Shown here: positions 12,488-20,913 of the stretch, in pieces | Layout of the letters: the number at the start of each line of letters is the position of its first letter | How positions within the stretch are numbered: the stretch's first letter is position 1 | IMG/VR virus record: IMGVR_UViG_3300030117_004190 | Coordinates: 1 to 27,227 of that record | Reading direction: 5' to 3' (one strand) | Origin: a virus | Length of the DNA stretch: 27,227 bases | The notes under the pieces: generated by a model | The model's input: the letters and a program-made list of their open reading frames with translations, nothing else | What the model was told of the DNA's origin: nothing | Database searches by the model: none | Program-made: the position numbers and the translations under genes

Positions 12488-13289
12488 AGGGGCAACCCAG
12501 CAAGAGGCTGGATCTCAACCAGAAGCTAGTGAAACAGCTTCCGTTAGTTTTCTTGATACTTTACCAGAAGATATTAGAGGAGAACCAAGTTTAAAAAATT
12601 TTACAGATACTGCTGCATTAGCAAAATCTTACATTAGCGCGCAGAATATGATTGGTAAAGATAAGATACCAATCCCAGGACAATCAGCAACAGAAGAGGA
12701 ATGGAATGAAGTATATTCGAAACTTGGTCGGCCTTCTCAATCCGCTGACTATAATTTTAAAAATGTGGAAAATTTTGAAGAAGCTGGGCTGGAGTTTTTT
12801 AGGGATATTGCTTTTGCCAATGGTCTTAGTGCAAAGCAAGCTGAAGGCATTGCAAAAAGCCTTACTGAAAAAACAAGTGAAGCAGATCAAGAATACCAAA
12901 CCCACACAGAAACCCTCGTTAACGAAGGGATTGCGGAACTTGAAAAAGAGTGGGGGCAAGCGTATGACCAAAAAATAACACTTGGTTTACAAGCTGCAAA
13001 AACACTTGATGCACAGCAAATGTTAAGTAATTTAGTTTTACAAGATGGTCGTAAACTTGGTGAAGTACCTGAGATTATACGATTGTTTGTAGATCTGGGC
13101 GGTAAATTAGCAGAAGATAATTTAATAGGTGAAGTTGATCAATCGTTGCCAACGCCAAAAGAATTACAAAAAGAATATGAAGAAATAACACGCAAGGATG
13201 GGCCTTATTGGGATGCTAAACATCCTTTGCATGAGAAATACGTAGATCAGGCGCAAGAAATAAACCGCCAGATTTATAATGAAGGATAA
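12480..13289 (+). CDS. Scaffold / capsid assembly protein
   Basis: 269 residues, acidic. LDTLPEDIRGEPSLKNFTDT followed by AALAKSYISAQNMIGKDKIP, then EEEWNEVYSKLGRPSQSADY, is the pattern of phage capsid assembly proteins of short-tailed phages. A long helical part (residues 95-215) and a charged C-terminus (PYWDAKHPLHEKYVDQAQEI) follow; scaffolds commonly bind the coat through such C-terminal helices. It lies immediately before the major capsid gene, as expected for a protein needed in quantity but removed on maturation. Confidence 0.8.
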   Translation: MSEGATQQEAGSQPEASETASVSFLDTLPEDIRGEPSLKNFTDTAALAKSYISAQNMIGKDKIPIPGQSATEEEWNEVYSKLGRPSQSADYNFKNVENFEEAGLEFFRDIAFANGLSAKQAEGIAKSLTEKTSEADQEYQTHTETLVNEGIAELEKEWGQAYDQKITLGLQAAKTLDAQQMLSNLVLQDGRKLGEVPEIIRLFVDLGGKLAEDNLIGEVDQSLPTPKELQKEYEEITRKDGPYWDAKHPLHEKYVDQAQEINRQIYNEG

Positions 13290-13413
13290 TCGATAGACCC
13301 TTCTGCAAGTTGTAAGTCAACAGGTTCGGTTCGGCTTTAAAGAACAAGTTAGATCCATGTGGACAACCTAGCGAAAAAACCAAAATTGAAACTAAACTAA
13401 GGAGTGTGATTTT
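13290..13413 (+). promoter_or_regulatory. Leader of the major capsid gene, possible structured RNA
   Basis: 124 bases without a gene. Possible nested pairing: AGGTT (13322-13326) with AACCT (13365-13369), and GTTC (13329-13332) with GAAC (13342-13345). An A-rich stretch and a strong AAGGAG (13399-13404) precede the ATG. It may boost capsid expression; no promoter consensus was found. Confidence 0.35.
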
Positions 13414-14271
13414 ATGTCTACACAAATCACGACAGCCTTTGTTCAACAGTATTCGTCTAATGTACAAATGTTATCACAGCAGATGGGTTCTCTTTTGCGT
13501 GATACTGTTAGTGTTGAAACGATTAATGGTGACAAGGCTTTCTTTGAGCAAGTTGGTCAAGCAGCAGCACAAGCAAGAACAAGCCGTCATGCTGATACAC
13601 CGCTCATGGACACACCCCATGCAAGACGCATGGTAACATTAACTGATTATGAGTACGCTGATCTTATCGATGACCAAGATAAAATTAGATTACTGATTGA
13701 TCCAACATCAAGTTACGCTAAAGCAGCAGCAGCTGCTATTGGTCGTTCAATGGATGATGTTATTATTACAGCTATGGGCGGTTCTGCGTCTACAGGTGTA
13801 ACAGGTAGCACATCTACAGCTTTACCATCTGCACAAAAGATTGCTCATGGTAGTGCTGGTTTGACTATTGCAAAGCTCGTAACTGCTAAGAAAAAACTTG
13901 ATGAAAAATCAGTTGATCCATCAATACCGAGATATATTGTTGTTTCACCAGAGCAAATTGAAGATTTGTTAAATAGTACAACAGTTACTAGTGCAGATTT
14001 CAATTCTGTAAAAGCACTTGTGCAAGGTGAAATTGACACTTTCTTGGGCTTCAAATTTATCACAAGCAACAGATTAACAGATGATGGCACAAGCCGTCTT
14101 TGTTATGCATGGGCTGAAGATGGTATGAAGCTGGCTATTGGTAAAGAGCCAACAGCTAGAATTGAGGAGCGTTCCGATAAATCATATTCAACGCAAGTTT
14201 ACTATTGTTCTTCTTTTGGTTCTACCAGAATGGAAGAGGAAAAAGTAGTACAAATTGCGTGTAACGAATAA
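13414..14271 (+). CDS. Major capsid protein
   Basis: 285 residues with a strong AAGGAG. The N-terminal VQQYSSNVQMLSQQMGSLLR, the TPHARRMVTLTDYEYADLID segment (about residues 66-87), and RIEERSDKSYSTQVYYCSSF near the end are typical of the phage capsid family common in short-tailed phages related to T7 in gene order; it should adopt the HK97-type fold. No signal or protease domain is seen, so the shell probably matures by scaffold release without N-terminal cleavage. It is followed by the putative decoration protein and a terminator. Confidence 0.85.
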   Translation: MSTQITTAFVQQYSSNVQMLSQQMGSLLRDTVSVETINGDKAFFEQVGQAAAQARTSRHADTPLMDTPHARRMVTLTDYEYADLIDDQDKIRLLIDPTSSYAKAAAAAIGRSMDDVIITAMGGSASTGVTGSTSTALPSAQKIAHGSAGLTIAKLVTAKKKLDEKSVDPSIPRYIVVSPEQIEDLLNSTTVTSADFNSVKALVQGEIDTFLGFKFITSNRLTDDGTSRLCYAWAEDGMKLAIGKEPTARIEERSDKSYSTQVYYCSSFGSTRMEEEKVVQIACNE

Positions 14272-14283
14272 GGAGGTTAGACA

Positions 14284-14745
14284 ATGGCTACAGTTTATTC
14301 CGTTGGTCGAACCAACAATCGCGCAACGCCTACTGTTATGAACCCTGTTAACAAGCACAAAGGAAGAATAAGAGTTATGCACGATGTGTATGAAGCTTCT
14401 TCTTTAGCTAGTGGTGATGTTATTGAAATGTTTATAATGCCAAACAATGCAAGGTTGCTTGAGGGATCATTAGCGCATGATGCGTTAGGTTCATCAACAA
14501 CTTTATCTGTTGGGTATGCTGAACATAAAAATGCAGCTGGTACTACAGTAAGCGCGTCAGCAGCAGCTTATAAAGCAGCAGCAGCGTCAACATCCGCACA
14601 AAAAGTAGATATTCTTGCTACCTTGGCTTTAGGGTCAGGTACAACAATAGATGCTAATGGCGATGGGATGCCTGTTACTGTTACGATGGGCGGTGCAGCT
14701 GGCACAGGCACTATAGAACTTACGATTAAGTACGTTCTTGATTAA
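14284..14745 (+). CDS. Putative capsid decoration or head-fibre protein
   Basis: 153 residues, Ala/Thr/Gly/Ser-rich and beta-like, with AGGAGG just upstream of the ATG. Segments VGRTNNRATPTVMNPVNKHK, then IEMFIMPNNARLLEGSLAHD and a C-terminal GTIELTIKYVLD resemble small structural proteins encoded right after the capsid gene in marine podoviruses. Two low-complexity Ala tracts lie around residues 95-110. Structural role is inferred from position and composition; a strong terminator follows at once. Confidence 0.6.
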   Translation: MATVYSVGRTNNRATPTVMNPVNKHKGRIRVMHDVYEASSLASGDVIEMFIMPNNARLLEGSLAHDALGSSTTLSVGYAEHKNAAGTTVSASAAAYKAAAASTSAQKVDILATLALGSGTTIDANGDGMPVTVTMGGAAGTGTIELTIKYVLD

Positions 14746-14751
14746 TTAGTT

Positions 14752-14776
14752 GGGGGGGGAAACCCCCCTGCTTTTT
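14752..14776 (+). terminator. Strong intrinsic terminator after the capsid genes
   Basis: A run of eight G (14752-14759), AAA, six C (14763-14768), TG, then C and five T. At least 6 bp of pure G-C stem with a tiny loop followed by T5. It would end or attenuate the high-level capsid transcript before the tail genes. Confidence 0.8.
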
Positions 14777-14781
14777 GTACC

Positions 14782-14833
14782 TGACATAAGTGACAGAAAT
14801 GACAGAAATATGTCAGTTGTGTCAGTTGTGTCA
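14782..14833. repeat. Mirrored half-site array, three TGACA then three TGTCA, 9-bp period
   Basis: TGACA at 14782, 14791 and 14800; TGTCA at 14811, 14820 and 14829. Each set has a strict 9-bp period, and the two sets form an overall inverted repeat around a 6-base centre. The half-sites equal those of the four early operators. It lies between terminator and tail gene; it could be a protein-binding array or an RNA hairpin with interrupted stem. Confidence 0.7.
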
Positions 14834-14878
14834 GGGGTATTTTATTATTTTGCCTATAAAAACATTGTAGGAGTTATT

Positions 14879-15484
14879 ATGGCATCAAAAGTTGATATAG
14901 CCAATTTTGCACTAAACATTATTGGAGCAAGTACGATTTCTAGTTTAACTGAAAACGTAAAAGCAGCTATTGTAATCAATCAAAGGTTTGATAGCATACG
15001 CGATGCGGTTTTTCGTTCTCATCCTTGGAATTGTTTAATTAATCGTGCAGCTTTATCGCAAGATAGTTCTACACCAGCTTTCGGTTATGAAAAACAATAT
15101 ATACTACCTACTGATCCATTGTGTTTAAAAGTTTTAGAATTTAGCAATGGAACTTTAACCTATCCATACGATAATATGGCTAATACTGATGGTTCACCTG
15201 TTTTTGTTATTGAAGGTAGAAAATTACTTACAAACGAAGGCACAGTGAAAATAAAATATGTAGGTCAGGTTACAGATACAACATTATATGATTCTACTTT
15301 AGTTGAAACATTAGCAGCAGCAATTGCATCAGAAGTTGCTTATGCATTATCAGGTAGCAGTACGTTAATGAATACGACTTATCAATTGTATCAGGAAAAA
15401 TTACGTGCTGCACGTTTTGACGATGCAACAGAAGGACAACCACAACGTATAGAGGCTTCAGACTTTCTTGAGGTACGTCTATAA
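14879..15484 (+). CDS. Tail tubular protein A-like
   Basis: 201 residues from ATG 14879, chosen because AGGAG lies at 14869-14873; the longer open frame beginning at 14750 runs back through the terminator and is not credible. The opening MASKVDIANFALNIIGASTI, then IVINQRFDSIRDAVFRSHPW and YILPTDPLCLKVLEF, match the T7 gp11-like tail adaptor family ('D.ALR..PWNFA', 'YQLPSD.LR'). It should form the ring connecting portal and nozzle. It overlaps the tail B gene by one base. Confidence 0.85.
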   Translation: MASKVDIANFALNIIGASTISSLTENVKAAIVINQRFDSIRDAVFRSHPWNCLINRAALSQDSSTPAFGYEKQYILPTDPLCLKVLEFSNGTLTYPYDNMANTDGSPVFVIEGRKLLTNEGTVKIKYVGQVTDTTLYDSTLVETLAAAIASEVAYALSGSSTLMNTTYQLYQEKLRAARFDDATEGQPQRIEASDFLEVRL

Positions 15485-17844
15485 TGGCAAAATCTGCGCC
15501 ATCTTTATCTTCCTTTACAGGCGGTGAACTTTCACCACGTTTGTCAGGAAGAGTAAATATAGCCAAGTATACCGAAGGATTATCTGACTTAACGAATTTT
15601 CTTGTTCTTCCGCAAGGTGGTGTTACACGTAGACCAGGCACGGAATTTTTAGGTGAAGTCAAAGATAGTGCTGACACAACAAGGTTGATACCTTTTCAGT
15701 TTAAAACAAGTGACACGTATATTCTTGAATTTGGTGATCAGATTATGCGTGTGTATAGAAGTGGTCTGCAAGTATTAACAGGATCTGCCAAAACTCTTAC
15801 AGCTATGACAAATGCTAATCCAGGTGTTTTTACTAGTAGTAGTCATGGGTTAAGTAATGGTGATGAAGTATTTTTAAATATTTTTGGTATGGGTGATACT
15901 TATTTAGCTGATTTGCAAAATAGAAATTTTAAAATTGCAAACGTAACAACAAATACTTTTACGTTAACAGACTTGTTTGGAAATGCAGTTGATACAACAA
16001 GTATTGGTACATTTACAGCTGGAGAAACGCAAACAGTTGACAAAATATTCGAGGTAGCAACGCCTTATACGTCTGCACAATTAGCAGATGTAAACTTTGC
16101 ACAAAGTGCTGATACTATGTATTTAGTGCATCCTAGTCATGCTATTCGCACACTTACAAGATCAGCAGACAACAATTGGACTTTCGCAACGCCTACTCTT
16201 ACTAGCCCCCCACTAAATTTAAATGCAAGCACAGATAATTATCCATCTGTTGTTACTTTTTTTGAACAGCGATTAGTATTTGCTGCAACTAATAATAATC
16301 CACAAACATTATTTTTTAGTAAAAATGGTGATTACACTAATTTTACTGTAGGTACAAATGATGACGATGCTTTAAGTTATACCATTGCGTCTAATACAGT
16401 TAATGAAATTCGCTGGATGTCAGCAACTAGGGTTTTAGTTATTGGTACATCTGGTGGAGAATACGTACTTGCAACATCTTCTGAAGGGCCAGTTACGCCA
16501 ACAACAACCTTAATTAGAAAATACAGTAATTATGGTTCAGCAAAAATACCACCTGTGCAAGTTGCTGATGTAACTTTATTTCTGCAAAGGAACAAAAGAA
16601 AATTAAGAGAATTTAGATACGTAGGTGATGTAGATCAAAGTGGTTATCAAGCTCCTGACATGACTATATTATCTGAGCATATTACAGATGGTGGCATAAC
16701 TGATTTAGCTTATCAGCAAGAGCCTGACAGCGTTGTATGGTGTTTAAGAGCAGATGGCACGTTGTTAGGGATGACATACAGGCGTGAAGAGCAAGTTGTA
16801 GCATGGCACAAACACGTTATTGGTGGAGTGTTTGGCACAACAACAGTAACTTTAGGAAGCATAACATCTTCGTTTCCAGGTAAAACAGTGACGTTAACAA
16901 AAGGTGATGGTACAAGTGTTACATTTACAGCTGATGCATTAGGCGCATCGTCAGCGTCATCTACATTACATTTTATTCCTGTAATTAGTGACATTGTTAC
17001 AACAGCTACAAATTTAGCGACAGTAATCAATAATCATGATGATTTTACAGCTTCATCAAATGGAACAATTGTAACTGTTAAGTCTGCTATTGGTCAAGTA
17101 GTGACGGCAACATCATCAGATGATCATAATCTAAGGTGTTCATCACAAACAAGTTCAGTTGTAGAAAGCATTGCCACTTTACCATCAGATACATCAGAAG
17201 ATGAATTATACATGATTGTCAAAAGAACAATCAATAGTGCTACTAAGAGATATATTGAAAGATTAAAATTAATTGAATTTGGGAATACAACAGAAGAAGC
17301 TTTCTTTTGTGATAGTGCTTTAACCTTTCCATCTGGATGGCCTACCCCACTTGATTTTGCTACGCAAAGAACAACAGCCATGACAGGATTATATCATTTA
17401 GAAGGTCAGGTTATTTCTATAACAGCTAATGGTGCAGCCCATGCTGTGCGTACAGTATCATCTGGTGATGTAACATTATCATTTGAAAGCACATTGGCGG
17501 TCATGGGTTTAGGATATAATTCAAGTATGCAAACATTAAGATTAGAAGCTGGTAGTGCAGATGGCACATCACAAGGCAAGCCTAAAAGATTACATGGCGT
17601 TACAGTACGATTGTTAAATACTGTTGGTTTAGATGTTGGGCCTGATGCAGACACATTAGAAAGCATACCTTTTCGCGATAGTTCAATGGCAGCAAGTGAA
17701 GCTGTGCCTTTGTTTACAGGTGATAAAACAGTAGAATTTACAGGCACATACTACGAAAACGACACTATTCACATAAGACAAACACAAGCATTACCAGCAA
17801 CAATATTGGCTATATACCCAAGATTAACAACTTTTGATATTTAG
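15484..17844 (+). CDS. Tail tubular protein B-like (tail nozzle), with extra domains
   Basis: 786 residues. The N-terminus, SFTGGELSPRLSGRVNIAKY then GLSDLTNFLVLPQGGVTRRP, is typical of tail tube protein B / nozzle proteins of short-tailed phages. Around residues 103-165 (VFTSSSHGLSNGDEVFLNIF ... FTLTDLFG) lies a small beta domain of the type annotated as FCCH-like in phage proteins. The nozzle core resumes (FEQRLVFAATNNNPQTLFFS, then IGTSGGEYVLATSSEGPVTP). About residues 452-556 (TVTLTKGDGTSVTFTADALG ... ) look like an inserted Thr/Ser-rich domain, because the family motif 'ELYMIVKRTINSATKRYIER' comes only after it. It closes the tail and gates DNA release. Confidence 0.85.
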   Translation: MAKSAPSLSSFTGGELSPRLSGRVNIAKYTEGLSDLTNFLVLPQGGVTRRPGTEFLGEVKDSADTTRLIPFQFKTSDTYILEFGDQIMRVYRSGLQVLTGSAKTLTAMTNANPGVFTSSSHGLSNGDEVFLNIFGMGDTYLADLQNRNFKIANVTTNTFTLTDLFGNAVDTTSIGTFTAGETQTVDKIFEVATPYTSAQLADVNFAQSADTMYLVHPSHAIRTLTRSADNNWTFATPTLTSPPLNLNASTDNYPSVVTFFEQRLVFAATNNNPQTLFFSKNGDYTNFTVGTNDDDALSYTIASNTVNEIRWMSATRVLVIGTSGGEYVLATSSEGPVTPTTTLIRKYSNYGSAKIPPVQVADVTLFLQRNKRKLREFRYVGDVDQSGYQAPDMTILSEHITDGGITDLAYQQEPDSVVWCLRADGTLLGMTYRREEQVVAWHKHVIGGVFGTTTVTLGSITSSFPGKTVTLTKGDGTSVTFTADALGASSASSTLHFIPVISDIVTTATNLATVINNHDDFTASSNGTIVTVKSAIGQVVTATSSDDHNLRCSSQTSSVVESIATLPSDTSEDELYMIVKRTINSATKRYIERLKLIEFGNTTEEAFFCDSALTFPSGWPTPLDFATQRTTAMTGLYHLEGQVISITANGAAHAVRTVSSGDVTLSFESTLAVMGLGYNSSMQTLRLEAGSADGTSQGKPKRLHGVTVRLLNTVGLDVGPDADTLESIPFRDSSMAASEAVPLFTGDKTVEFTGTYYENDTIHIRQTQALPATILAIYPRLTTFDI

Positions 17845-17845
17845 T

Positions 17846-18370
17846 ATGATTACATTTTTTCAAGCATTGTCACTAGGTGCAACACTTCTAGGCTCATTAC
17901 AACAAAAAAAGCGTTATGATAGTGCAGCAAATGCAGCGCAAGAAGTTGGAGAGTTTAACGCACAATTAATAGAAAGAGATATAGGTTTATTAGCAAAACA
18001 ACAAGACATAGTAAATCGCAATCACTCTATTTTTAAAACAAGAAGAAAAATTGATTTAGACAGAGTACAAGGTTCTGTAAAGGCATCAACAGCTTATGCT
18101 GGCATTGACATAGCAAGTACAACAACAGCTGAAAACCTAGAAAGAAATGCGCGTGAATTTGATTATGAAATGGCAACAGCTGATTTTAATAATGCTGTTG
18201 CAAATATGCAAATTGAAGATGCAAAAGAGGATAAGAGATTGTCAGCGGAGTTATCGCGCATGGAAGGTGGTCAGCAAGCAGCATCACTTAGATCACAAGG
18301 TACAACCGCGCTTGTACGTGGTTTAAGCACAGGAGTTAGACAAGCAGATGAATATGGATTATTTGGATGA
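17846..18370 (+). CDS. Internal virion protein, small (gp14-like)
   Basis: 174 residues from ATG 17846, one base after the previous stop; a TTG at 17834 would add four residues and neither has a clear Shine-Dalgarno. The N-terminal segment ITFFQALSLGATLLGSLQQK is hydrophobic. Then long charged helices follow, with QGSVKASTAYAGIDIASTTT typical of the small internal (ejection) protein of podoviruses ('G...A..A..G....SGS'). It should sit in the capsid core above the portal and leave first during ejection to form an outer-membrane pore. Confidence 0.7.
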   Translation: MITFFQALSLGATLLGSLQQKKRYDSAANAAQEVGEFNAQLIERDIGLLAKQQDIVNRNHSIFKTRRKIDLDRVQGSVKASTAYAGIDIASTTTAENLERNAREFDYEMATADFNNAVANMQIEDAKEDKRLSAELSRMEGGQQAASLRSQGTTALVRGLSTGVRQADEYGLFG

Positions 18371-20913
18371 GAATACCTTTTTATAATGCTAGAGTACAAC
18401 CAACGAGCGAAGCTCCAGGTCGATCTATTACATCAAGAAAAAACTCAAGTTTAGCAGTGCAAACAGCTTTAGATAAAGGTGCGCCTGTGTCAGAAGCATT
18501 AACGCAAATAGGAGAATATTCTCGTATGCGTTATGAAATGGCGCGTGAAAATTTATTAAATGAAGCGACACTTGGTGCAGAAGAACAAATATTTAATGCC
18601 TACAGAGAATTTCAACAATATGGATCACCTAATACACAGTATGCTGGTTTAAGCTTTAATAAAGTCTTAGATGGTGATGACCCTCTTTGGAATAAGAGGA
18701 TGAATAAAATAAAAAAAGAAATGAAAACAAAGCTTGGTAAAGACAAATATACCAATAATAAGTTTGATGCTTTTTTTGCACAAAGTGAATTAAGAAATAA
18801 ATTTAAATTACGTGGTGTTATTGACACTAAGGTAAAAGCTGCTGCTGCAAAACATAGGTCTATGAAATTGCAAAATGCAGTTACAAAACATGGCAATAAA
18901 AATATTGATTATAATGATTTTGTGTTTGAGCGTAGAATGTTGGCTACAGACCGAAACACAATGTTAAAATTTAAAATTGATGGTAAAACTGTTTACAATG
19001 AGGCAGATTTATCTAATCAAGAAAAAGCAATTACATACGATGTTGCTGAGTTAGCTCTTACTGATTATGCCTTTGATCCTAATAATGATAATCCACTTAC
19101 GCCTATTGAAGATTTGCGTACAGTAGTATTTGCTAACCAAAAAGAAAATATCGATGTTAAATTTAGTGATTTGGATAATAAAGGAAAAGAAATCGTTAAA
19201 TTATTAAATGATTTACCTACCAAGCAAAAAATTAAAATTTTTAGTGACGTATCAAGATTAGCTGGTGTTGTAAACGCTCCAACATTTGAAGAAATTGAAG
19301 CTGAAAATGAAGCAAAATTATTAGCTAAATTAGAAAAAGAATCAAAAAAAGAAGAAAAAGAAACAACAAAAAATTTGCGAGAAGTTAGCAATGTAGAACT
19401 CACAAACATAAATTTGCAAATTGATAATTTAACAACAGATTATACAGAGCTAAATGAAAATGATATTGAACAATTTGAAGATACTTTAATAGCATTACAG
19501 GCAAAAGCAGAAGTTTACGAAAAAACACTTGGAGAGCCATTTCAATCAAGCACGTTGTATCAAAATATAAGAAAAGCAAGAATACAGTTAAATGAACAAA
19601 AAACATTATTGCAATCTCATAATCAATTTTATTCTCTTAATAATTTTAATGAAATGACAGTTGCAGCTAACAATGAAGAGCTTGCAAAAACAAGCTTTGG
19701 TCAAAAGGTGCAAAAACTTTTTGTTGATGAATTACAATCTACAGTAAAAGCTGCTACAGATGGTGATTTAATTGATCATATTGTAAACAAAAAACGTATA
19801 AAAGAGGGTATGGGTTTTGGGGGTGCAGAGTATCAAAAGTTTAATATGTCAATGTTGCAAGATGAAAATGAACAAAATTTATTAGGTTTTGCAAAAAAAG
19901 CTAGAACTTTTGGCAGATTTATTCACACTCAATATCATCCTGATGCTAGTAATTCTAATACGCCAATACAATTTTTAGATAGTGAAAGCGCAACAAATAT
20001 AAAAAATTTGTATCATAATGAAACTGCTAGTGGCAAAATGTCATTACTTAAAAAATTAATTGGTGCTTTTGATAATGATTTTGATGATGTGTTAGAGCAA
20101 ATTGGAGTTAATCCAAATATGTTTGTTGCAGCTAGATTAGTACAAGAAAATACAAGAACAGCAATAGAAACAGCAAATCATATTATGATCGGATCAGAAA
20201 GAAGGTCTAATAATCAAAAAAATTCTTTTATAACGCCTTCTGTAAAAAATGACGTTCTTCATGTTTTACGTTCAGCATTTTTGCCGTCAGGCCATGATAT
20301 GTTGCCAAATTGGTTAGATGCAGCAGAAAGTCATGCAACAAGTTATTTTGATAATATATCACTTGAGAATTTTGAAGATGCAGCACTAACTGAGGATGAT
20401 AAAAAAACAACAGGCAGAAATCAAATATTATTTTCAATGAGTAAAATATTTGATGCTACTATGTCAGAAGAAATTGCAACATCAACGAATTTGCAAGACA
20501 TTGATAGTTTGCCTTTTGCAGATGCTGGTGGGTTTCAGACTTTAAATAATAGAATTATTTTTGTACCTAATGGAATTTCCGCTGAAAATATAAGTAACAA
20601 TTTAGAAAATTTAACTAAATTTCATTTAGAAAAATCAAGTATTTCAGATGTAAAATTAGATGGGTCTTTTGTGTACCATGATGAAACAGGTGGTATATTA
20701 TTATCAGATAAAGCATTAAAAGATATTAAAGACAATTCTGATCAATATTTTTTACTTGCTGATACGCAAGGTAGATCTATGCTAGTGCGTTCTGCCAATA
20801 CATCAAAAGGATATACACATCAAAGAGATGCAAATGGCGATCCTATATTTTTAGATCTTAATAGGTTTGGGAAAGAAACAATGTTTGTTGATAGACTTGC
20901 TGGAATAGATTAA
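18367..20913 (+). CDS. Internal virion protein, middle (gp15-like)
   Basis: 848 residues, predominantly helical and Lys/Glu/Asn-rich. It begins with a short extended stretch (MRIPFYNARVQPTSEAPGRS) as in internal virion proteins, then MARENLLNEATLGAEEQIFN. A probable coiled coil covers about residues 305-390 (IEAENEAKLLAKLEKESKKE). No enzyme motif is seen. Between the small and the giant internal proteins and overlapping the former by 4 bases, it corresponds in position to T7 gp15, which builds the ejection tube across the periplasm. Assignment is by position and composition. Confidence 0.65.
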   Translation: MRIPFYNARVQPTSEAPGRSITSRKNSSLAVQTALDKGAPVSEALTQIGEYSRMRYEMARENLLNEATLGAEEQIFNAYREFQQYGSPNTQYAGLSFNKVLDGDDPLWNKRMNKIKKEMKTKLGKDKYTNNKFDAFFAQSELRNKFKLRGVIDTKVKAAAAKHRSMKLQNAVTKHGNKNIDYNDFVFERRMLATDRNTMLKFKIDGKTVYNEADLSNQEKAITYDVAELALTDYAFDPNNDNPLTPIEDLRTVVFANQKENIDVKFSDLDNKGKEIVKLLNDLPTKQKIKIFSDVSRLAGVVNAPTFEEIEAENEAKLLAKLEKESKKEEKETTKNLREVSNVELTNINLQIDNLTTDYTELNENDIEQFEDTLIALQAKAEVYEKTLGEPFQSSTLYQNIRKARIQLNEQKTLLQSHNQFYSLNNFNEMTVAANNEELAKTSFGQKVQKLFVDELQSTVKAATDGDLIDHIVNKKRIKEGMGFGGAEYQKFNMSMLQDENEQNLLGFAKKARTFGRFIHTQYHPDASNSNTPIQFLDSESATNIKNLYHNETASGKMSLLKKLIGAFDNDFDDVLEQIGVNPNMFVAARLVQENTRTAIETANHIMIGSERRSNNQKNSFITPSVKNDVLHVLRSAFLPSGHDMLPNWLDAAESHATSYFDNISLENFEDAALTEDDKKTTGRNQILFSMSKIFDATMSEEIATSTNLQDIDSLPFADAGGFQTLNNRIIFVPNGISAENISNNLENLTKFHLEKSSISDVKLDGSFVYHDETGGILLSDKALKDIKDNSDQYFLLADTQGRSMLVRSANTSKGYTHQRDANGDPIFLDLNRFGKETMFVDRLAGID

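Noticed and set aside
14750-14878. Longer reading frame for the tail A gene starting at TTG 14750
   Set aside because: It would translate through the G8/C6 terminator and the half-site array; the ATG at 14879 has AGGAG and the family N-terminus.
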